Shown piece after piece: positions 51,339 through 61,570 of a stretch of 64,000 bases of DNA. The stretch covers positions 1 through 64,000 of the forward strand of contig JAOXSH010000130.1 of the NCBI GenBank assembly GCA_025800145.1, in the 5' to 3' direction. Source of the stretch: Cohaesibacter sp. GTDB lineage: Bacteria > Pseudomonadota > Alphaproteobacteria > Rhizobiales > Cohaesibacteraceae. How positions within the stretch are numbered: the stretch's first letter is position 1; each line of letters begins with the position of its first letter. The position numbers were made by a program, and so were the translations under genes. The notes under the pieces were generated by a model that searched no databases, was not told the origin of the DNA, and saw only the letters and a program-made list of their open reading frames with translations.

Positions 51339-54020
51339 ATGATAATGCAGACCGATTATTCCGTAATCAAACTGGAAGATTACCGTCCAACCGCCTATGC
51401 CATTCCGCACCTGTCGCTGACTTTTGAGCTGAATCCAAAGCACACACTCGTTCGCAACGAGATGCGTATTGAGCCACGCGCGTATCCCAATGGCACAGCC
51501 AATACTGAGCCTCTTATCCTCAATGGAGAGAGGCTTCTCTTGCGCGATGTTGCTCTGGATGGGGGTATCCTGGAGGCTTCTGACTATCAGCTTGATGATA
51601 AGCATCTTACGATCCTACAGCCCCCGCAAAAGCCCTTCACATTGAGCGTGACAACCGAGATTGACCCAACCGCCAACACACAGCTTGAAGGTCTGTATCG
51701 CACAAATAACACCTATTGCACCCAATGCGAAGCGGAAGGCTTTCGCCGCATCACCTATTTTTATGATCGACCGGATTGCCTGTCTGTTTATGATGTTAGG
51801 ATTGAAGCTCCCAAAGCAGACAATCCCTATTTGCTCTCCAATGGCAATCTGATCGCTGAAGGCGTGCTTCCTGATGAGGGCGAGCGCAGTGGCTGGCATT
51901 TTGCCCATTGGCATGACCCACATCCCAAACCCTCTTATCTGTTTGCTTGCGTTGCTGGCAATCTGGCACGGGTGAGTGATCACTTTATCACAGCATCGGG
52001 CCGTGATGTTGCGCTGCATATTTATGTTGAGCATGGCAAAGAAGATCGCGTTGGTTATGCCATGAATGCTTTAAAGCGTTCCATGCGCTGGGATGAGCAG
52101 GAATATGGCCGGGAATATGATCTGGATCTGTTTCAGATTGTTGCCGTCTCTGACTTCAATATGGGAGCGATGGAGAATAAGGGGCTGAATATATTCAATG
52201 ATAAATATGTTCTGGCCAAACCAGACACCGCGACAGACACCGATTATGCGCTGATTGAAGCCATTATTGCGCATGAATATTTCCATAACTGGACCGGCAA
52301 TCGCATCACCTGCCGTGACTGGTTTCAACTTTGCCTGAAGGAAGGCCTGACCGTTTTTCGTGATCAGGAATTTTCCTCAGACATGCGCTCACGCTCTGTC
52401 AAGCGCATTGAAGATACGCGCATGTTGCGCTCACGCCAATTTCCCGAAGATGGCGGCCCATTGGCACATCCGGTTCGGCCGACCAGCTATTCCGAGATCA
52501 ATAATTTCTATACAGCGACCGTCTATGAAAAAGGCGCAGAGCTATGCCGCATGATCAAAACCATTCTCGGCCCCGAGGCTTTTGCCAAGGGGTTGGCGCT
52601 CTATTTTGATCGTCATGATGGACAAGCGGCAACCATTGAAGATTTTCTCAAAGCTTTTGAAGATGCCTCAAACCGTTCTCTTGCGCAATTTGCGCTTTGG
52701 TATCGTCAGGCAGGCACGCCCGATGTGGTTGTCACCTCCAGCTATCACGAGGGACGGCAGGAGCTTTGCCTCTGCGTTGAGCAATCTTGCGCGGCTACGC
52801 CCGGTCAACCAACAAAGCAGGCGCTGCATATTCCTGTGCGCTTTGGCCTTGTCGGAAAAAATGGCAAAGATGTCAGTTTCACCGGCGCGCGTGGTGGTGA
52901 TGTAAGCATTGAGGGCAAAGAAGGCATTTTGCATATTTGCGAGCGAAAGCAGACTTTCATTCTGGAAGGGGTTGAAACAGCCTCCCTGCCCTCATTGCTG
53001 CGCGGCTTCTCCGCCCCTGTGCGCCTGCGCTCCAATTTGACCGATGCCAATATCCTGCATTTGATGCATCATGACAGCGACAGTTTCAATCGTTGGGAAG
53101 CCTCGCAATATTTGCTTATGCAGGCCTTGATCCGTAAAAGCTGCCAAAATGCGCCACATGCGCTTGATAGGCGTGATCTGGATCTTATCAACGCTCTCGG
53201 CACTCTTATATTGAACCCGGAGCTGGATCATGCTTTTCGGGCAGAACTTCTTGCGCTTCCCGGTGAAACGGACATTGCCAGAGAAATTGGCCGCAATGTT
53301 GACCCTGATGCTATTCATCAAGGCAGAAAGACCTTTCGCAAAGGTTTGGCACAGCAGCTTCAAACGCCTTTCACCGAATTGTATCACAGTCTGAAGCAAG
53401 ATGGTGCTTACAGCCCTGATGCCAACAGCGCCGGGATGCGGGCCTTACGCAATCGCATTCTTGATCTCTTAGTCATGTTAGCAGAAGAGCATAGCGCCCC
53501 CCTTGCCGAGCAGCAATTCCAAACGGCCAGCAACATGACCGATCAATTTGCCGCCCTGTCCAGCCTGACACACCATAATATGTCGAGCGCTCCTATCTTG
53601 CTTGAACAATTTTACGAGCAGTTCAAGGATGATGCTCTGGTGATAGACAAGTGGTTTTCGCTGCAAGCCACCTCCCCCGATGCAGGCTGTCTTGCGATTG
53701 TACAAAGCTTGCTGGATCATTCTGCCTTTAGCCTTGGCAACCCCAATCGCGTCAGCGCCCTGGTCGGAGCTTTTGCGATGAATAATGCCAGCCAGTTTAA
53801 CCGCGCAGACGGAAAAGGATATGCCTTTGTCGCCGATATCATTCTCGCGCTCGATGACAAAAACCCTCAGACTGCGGCCCGCCTTTTGAATAATTTTCGC
53901 TCTTGGCGGGTTCTGGAAGAGGGCCGCAAAGACAAGGCAAAGGCGGAATTGGAGAGAATCGCGGCAAAAAAATCGCTCTCAAAAGATGTCGCAGATATTG
54001 TGAATCGATGCTTGCATTAA
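51339..54020 (+). CDS. pepN: PepN, aminopeptidase N
   Basis: This 893-residue zinc exopeptidase is the M1-family aminopeptidase N of the E. coli PepN type. The exopeptidase motif GAMENKGLNIF lies near residue 277 and the zinc site HEYFHNWTGNRIT near 313-325, with the distal Glu in KEGLTVFRDQEF. The length and the C-terminal helical domain match the family. It trims N-terminal residues from peptides in the cytoplasm. Two in-frame ATG codons (51339 and 51345) follow AGAAAAG, and either may be used. The gene is monocistronic as far as can be seen. Confidence 0.93.
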   Translation: MIMQTDYSVIKLEDYRPTAYAIPHLSLTFELNPKHTLVRNEMRIEPRAYPNGTANTEPLILNGERLLLRDVALDGGILEASDYQLDDKHLTILQPPQKPFTLSVTTEIDPTANTQLEGLYRTNNTYCTQCEAEGFRRITYFYDRPDCLSVYDVRIEAPKADNPYLLSNGNLIAEGVLPDEGERSGWHFAHWHDPHPKPSYLFACVAGNLARVSDHFITASGRDVALHIYVEHGKEDRVGYAMNALKRSMRWDEQEYGREYDLDLFQIVAVSDFNMGAMENKGLNIFNDKYVLAKPDTATDTDYALIEAIIAHEYFHNWTGNRITCRDWFQLCLKEGLTVFRDQEFSSDMRSRSVKRIEDTRMLRSRQFPEDGGPLAHPVRPTSYSEINNFYTATVYEKGAELCRMIKTILGPEAFAKGLALYFDRHDGQAATIEDFLKAFEDASNRSLAQFALWYRQAGTPDVVVTSSYHEGRQELCLCVEQSCAATPGQPTKQALHIPVRFGLVGKNGKDVSFTGARGGDVSIEGKEGILHICERKQTFILEGVETASLPSLLRGFSAPVRLRSNLTDANILHLMHHDSDSFNRWEASQYLLMQALIRKSCQNAPHALDRRDLDLINALGTLILNPELDHAFRAELLALPGETDIAREIGRNVDPDAIHQGRKTFRKGLAQQLQTPFTELYHSLKQDGAYSPDANSAGMRALRNRILDLLVMLAEEHSAPLAEQQFQTASNMTDQFAALSSLTHHNMSSAPILLEQFYEQFKDDALVIDKWFSLQATSPDAGCLAIVQSLLDHSAFSLGNPNRVSALVGAFAMNNASQFNRADGKGYAFVADIILALDDKNPQTAARLLNNFRSWRVLEEGRKDKAKAELERIAAKKSLSKDVADIVNRCLH

Positions 54021-54209
54021 GAAAATGGGACTGATTCTTCAACAGAATCAGGAAAGCGGACTTTCCTTTTACTTTTCTTAACCTTTCATTAACCAAAAAA
54101 TTGCTTCCAGACTCTAGACAAAAGATCCTTGGTGGATTCAAATGGAATCGATTCGGAGATGCGGCACATCTCTTGCGAACAACTCATGATTGAACCAGGA
54201 GGCCAGGGT

Positions 54210-56879
54210 ATGACGCAGGCTGATTTTGCCAGCGCACCCAATAAGGGACGAGTCCGTTTTTTCGGAACCACAAGCCCAGATGACGGGGCGCATGGTCAGG
54301 TTCGTCTTCTTGCCCGACCAAGCTATTTCCAGTTTGTCAAACAAGAGCCTTTGCTTCGTCAGATCATACCGATTGTGATTTTGATTTTTTTTGGCCTCGT
54401 TTCTCTGTGGCGCACGTCAGAATTGCTTGATCACAGAGAACAGCTGGATCTGAATGCAAAGAAAGATATTCAGCTTCTTGCCACTCTTTTGACGGAACGC
54501 ATCGCCAATCAGCACGATCTTTATGATGCCAAGCAAAAAGTCCAAATTGCTCAAACCAAGAGCGAGCAGACTGAAAAAACCTCCTCCTCCAGCAATCCAT
54601 CTGATGATGCCAATGAGTTAGCTGCAACCATTGCCGCCAGTGCAATGGATCTAAACGCGCCCTCCAAAGCCTTGTTCCAGGAATGGCTATTCTCTGCTTT
54701 TCCCACCATGGATCTGGCCAAGAATTTTCAAATTTTTTTGACAGATGAGAATGGGATGATTGTTGCAAGCATTCCTCGCAATGATACGGATATGCGCAAG
54801 ACCCTGATTGATCTGTTGGGTCGTTCTCAAGCCTTGTCAACCTTTGGGGCCAGTGCTGGCGTTCTGGAAATCACTCTCCCTAACAAAAAGACCGCGTTGG
54901 GGGCTGTACATCATCTTGGCGGAGGGCGTGGCTCTATCACAGTGCTGCGCAACACTGACCAGCTTTTTGCCGGCTGGCGCCAGACCGTTGCCTATAATGT
55001 CATTGTTTTCGTTGTCATGAGTGGTATTATTCTGCTCATTGTCTATGCCTTTTTTAGCCAAGGTGCCCGTGCGCGGGAAGCGGCAAACATTCACAGCTCC
55101 ACCAGCGAGCGCATGGATGCAGCGCTCAAGCGCTCACGGTCAGGTCTTTGGGATTGGGATTTGGCCCGAGGTCATCTTTACTGGTCGCAAAGCATGTATG
55201 ATTTGCTTGGAATGCCGGGCCGGACTGATCTAATTGGCTTTGCTTCTGTTAAGGAGCGTATTCATCCTGATGATGGTGATTTGCAAGCCCATATTGAAGA
55301 CTTGCTTGCAGCCCAGGAAACCATGCTGGACCGCAAATTCCGTATGCGCCATGAAGATGGCCATTGGGTATGGATTCGTATTCGTGCGCAATTGACAGCA
55401 CATCAGGATTTACTGCCCTCTTCTGACATTCAAGCTGCCAATGCTGGTACGCATCGCCTGCATCTGATCGGCATTGCCATGGATATCAGTCAGCAAATTG
55501 CCAGCGAAGAAACCGGGCGCATGGCAGATCGGCGTTTGCGTGATGCCGTTGATGCGATTTCAGAGGCCTTTGTCCTTTGGGACCGTCAAAGCAAGCTGGT
55601 TCTTTGCAACCAGCGCTATCGCGATTTGTATAATTTGCCTTGTGATCGCGATATTACCGGCTTGAGCTATCAGCAAGTAATGGAATGTGGTGAACCACAA
55701 GTGGTGTATCTTGAAGAAGAAGATGCGCCTTGCCATGATACCTGTCTGATGAGTGATGGACAATCCAGCAAGCCCAATGAGGCCCGTCTTTACAAAGCCC
55801 AACTTGTCGATGGCCGTTGGCTACAAATCAGTGAAAGACGGACGTCAGATGGTGGATTTGTTTCTGTTGGCACCGATATCACTGCCCTGAAAAATCAGGA
55901 AACGCATTTGCTGAAATCCGAACAGCAATTGATGGATAGCGTCTCTGAATTGCGCGCCTCTCGACAGGAGCTGGAATTGCAAGCTCAGCAACTGGTGGTG
56001 ATGACAGAGCAATATGCGCATGAAAAAGACAATGCTGAGGCAGCAAACCGGATCAAAAGCCAGTTTTTGGCCAACATCTCTCATGAACTTCGCACTCCGT
56101 TGAATGCGATTATCGGTTTCTCCGAAGTCATGAAGCAAGAGATTTTCGGGGCTCTTGGAACAGAGAAATATCGCGATTACACGCATGATATTCATACAAG
56201 CGGCACCTATCTTCTGGGCTTGATCGATGACATTCTCAACATGTCCCGCCTTGATGATGGTGAAGTGGAGCAGGATGCAAAAGTCATTGATCTGGCAGAT
56301 GTGACACGCAAGACTTGCAGCGGCTCTATTCAGGATCTTGCCGCCTCGCGCAATCTGACGCTGACTGACAAATTGCCCGATGATCTGGAGGCCTTTGCAG
56401 ATGCTGATCTGGTGGGACAGGTTCTTGTCAATCTGCTTGATAATGCGGTTAAATTTACGCCAACTGGTGGCGAGATTTCCCTCTATGGCTTTGAGGAAGC
56501 AGGCTATAGCGCCATTACTATTGCCGATACCGGCATTGGTATCCCACAGGATGCGATTGATCGCCTTGGCCATCCGTTTGAACAGGTGCAAAACCAGTTC
56601 ACCAAAAATCACAAAGGCTCAGGCCTTGGTCTTAGCATTGCCCGGTCCATCATCGCCTTGAGCGGTGGCACCATGAAAATCCGCTCTCGCATTGGTCAGG
56701 GAACACGAATTACCATTCGTTTGCCCAAATCGGGCGGAAAAAATGCCTTACAAGCGCTAAAAGATGATACAAATGCGATTAAGGCGCCTGACTTTGCATC
56801 GGATAGCCCCAATCTCGATGTTCCGATGTTTGACGTTTCTCCCGAGGAGGCCGCTCACGCGGTAACCAGTGCCAACTGA
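54210..56879 (+). CDS. PAS-containing sensor histidine kinase, DivJ/PleC-like
   Basis: This 889-residue membrane kinase has a first membrane helix (about residues 55-72), a periplasmic region with a Ser/Asn-rich low-complexity stretch, and a second helix (about 258-282). Two PAS/PAC domains follow (about 300-430 and 455-580), then a coiled coil. A HisKA domain with His625 in FLANISHELRTPLNAIIGFSEVM and a HATPase domain with DNAVKFTPTGG, DTGIGI and GSGLGLSIA complete it. The sequence after the His (KQEIFGALGTEKYRDYTHDIHTSGTYLL, key part YRDYTHDIHTSG) is typical of kinases that act on DivK-like regulators. A role in cell cycle or development is inferred only from that. The start at 54210 follows AGGAGG. 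Confidence 0.85.
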   Translation: MTQADFASAPNKGRVRFFGTTSPDDGAHGQVRLLARPSYFQFVKQEPLLRQIIPIVILIFFGLVSLWRTSELLDHREQLDLNAKKDIQLLATLLTERIANQHDLYDAKQKVQIAQTKSEQTEKTSSSSNPSDDANELAATIAASAMDLNAPSKALFQEWLFSAFPTMDLAKNFQIFLTDENGMIVASIPRNDTDMRKTLIDLLGRSQALSTFGASAGVLEITLPNKKTALGAVHHLGGGRGSITVLRNTDQLFAGWRQTVAYNVIVFVVMSGIILLIVYAFFSQGARAREAANIHSSTSERMDAALKRSRSGLWDWDLARGHLYWSQSMYDLLGMPGRTDLIGFASVKERIHPDDGDLQAHIEDLLAAQETMLDRKFRMRHEDGHWVWIRIRAQLTAHQDLLPSSDIQAANAGTHRLHLIGIAMDISQQIASEETGRMADRRLRDAVDAISEAFVLWDRQSKLVLCNQRYRDLYNLPCDRDITGLSYQQVMECGEPQVVYLEEEDAPCHDTCLMSDGQSSKPNEARLYKAQLVDGRWLQISERRTSDGGFVSVGTDITALKNQETHLLKSEQQLMDSVSELRASRQELELQAQQLVVMTEQYAHEKDNAEAANRIKSQFLANISHELRTPLNAIIGFSEVMKQEIFGALGTEKYRDYTHDIHTSGTYLLGLIDDILNMSRLDDGEVEQDAKVIDLADVTRKTCSGSIQDLAASRNLTLTDKLPDDLEAFADADLVGQVLVNLLDNAVKFTPTGGEISLYGFEEAGYSAITIADTGIGIPQDAIDRLGHPFEQVQNQFTKNHKGSGLGLSIARSIIALSGGTMKIRSRIGQGTRITIRLPKSGGKNALQALKDDTNAIKAPDFASDSPNLDVPMFDVSPEEAAHAVTSAN

Positions 56880-56965
56880 GCATAGCAGCCGCCTCCTAAT
56901 GACTGGCACCTTGCCCCGGAAGAGTGAGCAGTATCCGGGGCAATTTTTTGAGCAGTTGAAACTGT

Positions 56966-56990
56966 AACACCAACGGCATAAAGCAATCAT
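56966..56990. repeat. Family A remnant at glnE 3' end
   Basis: ACACCAACGGCATAAAGCAATCATAG resembles a degraded family A terminus. The glnE stop codon lies within it, so the last glnE codons may derive from repeat DNA. Confidence 0.5.
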
Positions 56991-59986
56991 AGCCCTTTTG
57001 TTTGAGCCTCTATCTGTCCAATCAAACGCGAGAAACAGTCTCGTACCTCACTTTGGCATTGTTGCAAGCGCAGCTCCAATTGCACGATATCAGGCTCTTC
57101 CCCTGCTCTAGCAATGGCCTGTTTCAAGCCATGAGAGGCCGTGTGGGGATCAAAATTGCCATCCAGACATACACGCAAAATTTGCGTGAGATTGTGATAA
57201 AGGCGGATGGCTGGCAACAGGGGATCTGCATCTTCTTTGTCGATCAGGCCTTCATCAACGCATAATCTCAAAGCCTCTGCGGTGTTGGCGTGCAGGATAT
57301 TGGGATGTGTGTTAGCATGGATAAGTTGCAGGGCCTGGGCAATGAATTCCACATCCACCAAACCACCAGCCACTTGTTTGATATGCCAGGGATTGTCTGT
57401 TTTCTTTTCGCCTTCAATCCGCGCGCGCATCTCACAGACATCTGCCAAAATGCTCTTTTTATCGCGTGGTTGAGCCAGAACAGAGACAATTTCCTTTCTG
57501 ACAATATCAGCAAAGCCTTCGTCAGAGGCAATAATCCTTGCCCTAGTCAGGGCCATATGCTCCCAAGTCCATGCATCTTTTTGATGATAGGAGCGGAAAG
57601 AGGAAAGCGAGGTTGCCAATGGCCCTGAATTTCCAGAGGGCCGCAAGCGGAAATCCACCTCATATAAATCCCCTTCTGCTGTGGGGGCTGAGAGAGCGGT
57701 GATGAGGCGTTGTGTCAGGCGGGTATAATATTGGCTCGGAGCAAGCGGCTTATCACCATTTGACCATTTTGCCTCTTTGTCATGATCATAGAGCAACATC
57801 AAATCCAGATCAGATCCCGCGGTCATTTCACGGCCACCCAATTTGCCAAGCGCAATGACGGCAACCTTGCCGCCGGGAATTTTGCCGTGACGGCGTTCCA
57901 GCTCTTGCTGACTGAATTTCAACAAATGACGGATTATAACACCGGCGAGCATGGCATAGGCGGCGCCCGCTTGAGAGGCAGAAATCGCGCCCATCAAAAT
58001 ACGCACCCCAATCAGGAACAATTGCTCTTGCCCAAAGATGCGTGCACCATCCAGAGCATCTTCATAGCAAGTTGCTTCTTTTAGCATTCGGGACAAACGC
58101 TCATTGAGATTGTCCCTCTCCAACATATCGCCATAAAAAGCGGGATCGAGTAACGCATCAATGACACGCGGTCGACGCCCTGCCGTTTGTGCAAGACGGG
58201 GCGATGCGCCCAGCACAATTGCCAAAGTTTCCAGCATGTCCGGGTTGTTTTTCAAAAGCGAGAAAAGCTGAATACCGGACGGCAAGGCCCCAAGAAATGT
58301 ATTGAAAGACAGAAAGGCCTTATCAGGATTGTCAGTATTGGCCAAAGCTTGCAGCAAAGCGGGGGTTAATTCCGTCAAGCGTTCGCGCGCTTTGGTGGAG
58401 CGGGTTGCTGCATAGCGACCAAAATGCCAAGCCCGCACCGTTTTGGTGACTTCGGTCGGGTTTTGATAGCCCATTTGTGAGAGGGTTTGCAGGGTCTCGG
58501 GGTCATCATCTTCACCGGTAAAGACAAGATTGCCGCCGCTTTGTGCCCCCAAAGCCTCTTCTTCTTCAAACAAGGCTGCATAATGGCCTTGCACACATTC
58601 CAACCATTGGCGCATGTCTTTTTTAAAGGCATCCAGATCTGTGTAGCCCATCATTCGGCCAATTTCAGCCACGCCCTCGTCTTGGTCTGGCATCATATGT
58701 GTTTGCTCATCACGCTGCATCTGAATGCGATGCTCGGCCTTGCGCAAAAATTCATAGGCCTTTGTCAAGTCATCCCGTGCAGTTGGTTCAATCCATGTCA
58801 GCGTGACCAATTCTGAGAGCATCGGAATGGTTTCACGCCCCCTTAAGGCCGGATTTCGACCGCCTGCAATCAATTGCTGGGTCTGGACGTAAAATTCGAT
58901 TTCGCGAATGCCTCCACGCCCCAGTTTGACATTATGGCCTTTGACAGCAATCTTGCCATGACCTTTATGCGCGTGGATCTGGCGTTTGATGGAATGCACA
59001 TCTGCCAGAGCGGCATAATCGAAATATTTGCGCCAGATGAAAGGCGCAATCTCTGCCAGAAAATAGTCTCCGGCCTTGATATCGCCAGCGCAGGCGCGCG
59101 CCTTGATCAGGGCTGCGCGCTCCCAATTTTGCCCCATGCTTTCATAATATTGCAAGGCGGCCAAAACGGACATGGCAGGCGGCGTTGCGCCCGGATCGGG
59201 TCGCAAGCGCAAATCTGTTCTAAAGACATAGCCATCGGCTGTGCGATCCTGCATGATTTTGACCAGTTGCTTGGTCAGGCGGACAAAGGTTGTGCCCATT
59301 TCCCATTTGTCTTTGCACGGGGCTGTGTCAGAATCATAGAGCACGATTAGATCAATATCAGAGGAATAATTCAGCTCCCCTGCTCCATGCTTACCCATAG
59401 CAAGAGCGAAATAGCCGCAATCCTGTTCCGGCTCATCGGGGTTTGTCAGCTGCAGTTTGCCGCGTCGGTGATTGTCTTTGAGCAAAAACCGGATAGCACC
59501 GCGCAATGTTGCATCTGCAATCTCTGTCAGGGCATTGGTCACCTGCTTGACGCTCCACAGCCCCCCAATATCAGCAAGACCGAGGGTGAGAGCGGCATTT
59601 TGCTTGATCAGACGCAAATGGCGCATGATCTCTGCTTCGCTCGCCGCCTCATTGAAAATGGCGCTCTGCACCAAATGCTCAATATGGTCTTTGGGATCTG
59701 TTGTGAGGATATGCTCAAGGCGCTGCGGATCCTTCAGCATCAGATCTGATAAATAAGACGAGGTTTCGAAAATTCCGGCCAAAAGGCCTGCCATTTCCTC
59801 TTGCTCTATGAGGGTGCGCAAGACTGTCAGCGGGCGCTCGGTCTGTTGTTCAAGCTTGTTGATTTTTTCAAAAAGAGGCGCAAGCATTGTTGCCCGGTTC
59901 GCCAGATGCGGCATGGCTTTGACCGTTTGCCAAATGTCTGCCTTGTTTGCGGCCTTTTCGCACGTAGATGGCTGCGTTGCAGTCAT
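56987..59986 (-). CDS. glnE: GlnE, bifunctional glutamine synthetase adenylyltransferase/deadenylase
   Basis: This 999-residue enzyme adds AMP to, and removes it from, glutamine synthetase in response to PII signals. Two nucleotidyltransferase domains are present: the N-terminal deadenylase with SSDIDLIVLYDSD and the C-terminal adenylylase with GSDLDLMLLYDHD. Each carries the GSD-x-D metal site and is followed by a helical PII-uridylyl-like domain (GGIREIEFYVQTQQL and AGGLVDVEFIAQAL). The start at 59986 has GGGGAG in front; a much longer frame overlaps the preceding kinase gene and is rejected. A family A remnant overlaps the stop codon. It may follow the two-component operon in the same transcript. 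Confidence 0.95.
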   Translation of the reverse strand: MTATQPSTCEKAANKADIWQTVKAMPHLANRATMLAPLFEKINKLEQQTERPLTVLRTLIEQEEMAGLLAGIFETSSYLSDLMLKDPQRLEHILTTDPKDHIEHLVQSAIFNEAASEAEIMRHLRLIKQNAALTLGLADIGGLWSVKQVTNALTEIADATLRGAIRFLLKDNHRRGKLQLTNPDEPEQDCGYFALAMGKHGAGELNYSSDIDLIVLYDSDTAPCKDKWEMGTTFVRLTKQLVKIMQDRTADGYVFRTDLRLRPDPGATPPAMSVLAALQYYESMGQNWERAALIKARACAGDIKAGDYFLAEIAPFIWRKYFDYAALADVHSIKRQIHAHKGHGKIAVKGHNVKLGRGGIREIEFYVQTQQLIAGGRNPALRGRETIPMLSELVTLTWIEPTARDDLTKAYEFLRKAEHRIQMQRDEQTHMMPDQDEGVAEIGRMMGYTDLDAFKKDMRQWLECVQGHYAALFEEEEALGAQSGGNLVFTGEDDDPETLQTLSQMGYQNPTEVTKTVRAWHFGRYAATRSTKARERLTELTPALLQALANTDNPDKAFLSFNTFLGALPSGIQLFSLLKNNPDMLETLAIVLGASPRLAQTAGRRPRVIDALLDPAFYGDMLERDNLNERLSRMLKEATCYEDALDGARIFGQEQLFLIGVRILMGAISASQAGAAYAMLAGVIIRHLLKFSQQELERRHGKIPGGKVAVIALGKLGGREMTAGSDLDLMLLYDHDKEAKWSNGDKPLAPSQYYTRLTQRLITALSAPTAEGDLYEVDFRLRPSGNSGPLATSLSSFRSYHQKDAWTWEHMALTRARIIASDEGFADIVRKEIVSVLAQPRDKKSILADVCEMRARIEGEKKTDNPWHIKQVAGGLVDVEFIAQALQLIHANTHPNILHANTAEALRLCVDEGLIDKEDADPLLPAIRLYHNLTQILRVCLDGNFDPHTASHGLKQAIARAGEEPDIVQLELRLQQCQSEVRDCFSRLIGQIEAQTKGL

Positions 59987-60050
59987 AAGCTCCCCTCTCT
60001 TATGTCGTTCCATCAGCCAAAAGCCTAAGCCCTGAGCAGCAAGGCAAGCT

Positions 60051-61520
60051 CTAACTATCCTGCTCTTGTTGTTGATCAGGCAATGCCTGTGCAAAGCTGA
60101 TGGAAAATATCAAACCCGGCTCGTTATCGTCGAGTTGTATATTAGCCTCATGAAGACTTGCAACCGCATTGACCAGACTCAAACCAAGGCCACTTCCCGG
60201 CTGGTTACGGCTTTTATCCAGACGAATGAAGCGTTGCAACACGCGTTGGCGATCTTGCTTGGGGATTCCGGGGCCATTGTCGCTCACGCTCAACGTCACC
60301 TGACCGGCCTGGGACATCACACTGATATGAATTTTTGCCTGTTTTGGCAAACTCGCCTCTGCTGTTTGCTCTTGGTCTTGGTCTTTCACATCTGGGGCTT
60401 GGCGTTGTTCGGAGACATGGCGCACCGCATATTTCAAGGCATTGTCGATCAAATTGGCAATGGCCTGACTGAGCAATTCCCGATTGCCATCAATATACTG
60501 ACTGGCTGGGGCATCCCATGTCAGCAAAGCGCCTTCATCCTCTGCGACCGGTTCATATAACTCTGCCATATCCGCTGCAATGGCACCGATATCGAGCTTT
60601 ATTTTTTCAATCTGGGTGGATTTGGCTTCGACACGGGCGATGCGCAGCAAGGCATCGAAGGTGCGAATCAGAGTTTCTGATTCCTCCAATGTCTGCTCCA
60701 AAGCCTGACGATAGGTCTGACTGTCCGCTTCTTCGCTGGCCAGAGTGACTTCCACGCGGTTGCGCAAACGGGTCAGTGGAGTTTTCAGGTCATGGGCAAT
60801 GTTATCAGAGACTTCTTTTAGCCCATGCATCAGGCCCTCTATGCGCGAGAGCATCACATTGAGACTGTCTGACAAGCGGTCAAACTCATCACCAGCTTGG
60901 GTGACTGGCAAGCGCTCGTCCAATTGTCCGGCTATGATATGACGCGAGGCAACAGCAATCATATCAATGCGGTTCAGCACTTTGCGGGATACGAATAACC
61001 ATGCCAAAAGGGCAAGAAAGACCAGCAAGATGCCTGAGACGATAAAAGCCTGCTCGACCACCTCGCGAAAGGTTTCGCGCTCACCAATATCCCTGCCGAC
61101 CAAAAGCCGATAGCCACCAAAGGTTTCATAGACATTGACCACCGCTTTATATTGTTTTCTTTGGTCAACATCCCCAAGGCGCTGATAGATCACTGCCTGA
61201 TCCACAGCGCCGCGTTTTTCCATCACCCATTTGGGAAGGGCTGCCACATTGCCTGCAACATAATGACCGCGAAAATCAGTCACAAGATACAGACTTGCTC
61301 CGGGACGGCGCGAGCGGTCTTCGATGACTTTGACCAGTTCGCTGAGGCCTCCGGCGCGGTAACGCTCGACCAATCCTCTGACTTCAAGCTGGATTGTGGC
61401 ATTGAGCTGGCGCGTCATCAGCACTTGCGTATTGAAGGCGATATAGACAATCAGAAAAGTGGCAAAAATGGAAAAAATGATCAGATAGATTGCCGACAGC
61501 TTAAAGGCTGTGGTTCGCAT
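60051..61520 (-). CDS. Sensor histidine kinase, EnvZ/QseC type
   Basis: This 489-residue kinase has two membrane helices (about residues 5-28 and 158-180), a small periplasmic sensor, a HAMP domain, a HisKA domain with the phospho-His in SDNIAHDLKTPLTRLRNRVE and a HATPase domain with NLIDNALKYA, DNGPGIP and GSGLGLSLV. A linker between the ATPase boxes holds an acidic QAPDVKDQDQEQT insertion. It should phosphorylate the OmpR-type regulator encoded just before it. The start is uncertain: ATG at 61520 begins just ahead of the first helix, but a TTG at 61574 overlaps the regulator stop by four bases and a GTG lies at 61547. The stimulus is unknown. Confidence 0.85.
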   Translation of the reverse strand: MRTTAFKLSAIYLIIFSIFATFLIVYIAFNTQVLMTRQLNATIQLEVRGLVERYRAGGLSELVKVIEDRSRRPGASLYLVTDFRGHYVAGNVAALPKWVMEKRGAVDQAVIYQRLGDVDQRKQYKAVVNVYETFGGYRLLVGRDIGERETFREVVEQAFIVSGILLVFLALLAWLFVSRKVLNRIDMIAVASRHIIAGQLDERLPVTQAGDEFDRLSDSLNVMLSRIEGLMHGLKEVSDNIAHDLKTPLTRLRNRVEVTLASEEADSQTYRQALEQTLEESETLIRTFDALLRIARVEAKSTQIEKIKLDIGAIAADMAELYEPVAEDEGALLTWDAPASQYIDGNRELLSQAIANLIDNALKYAVRHVSEQRQAPDVKDQDQEQTAEASLPKQAKIHISVMSQAGQVTLSVSDNGPGIPKQDRQRVLQRFIRLDKSRNQPGSGLGLSLVNAVASLHEANIQLDDNEPGLIFSISFAQALPDQQQEQDS

Positions 61521-61570
61521 GATCTTGTTGAGGGAATTGATTGCCACGATGCTTTTCTTGACCTCAAGGC

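Noticed and set aside
59987..60094. GlnE start at 60094
   Set aside because: It would overlap the upstream kinase gene by 44 bases, and GGGGAG precedes the ATG at 59986.
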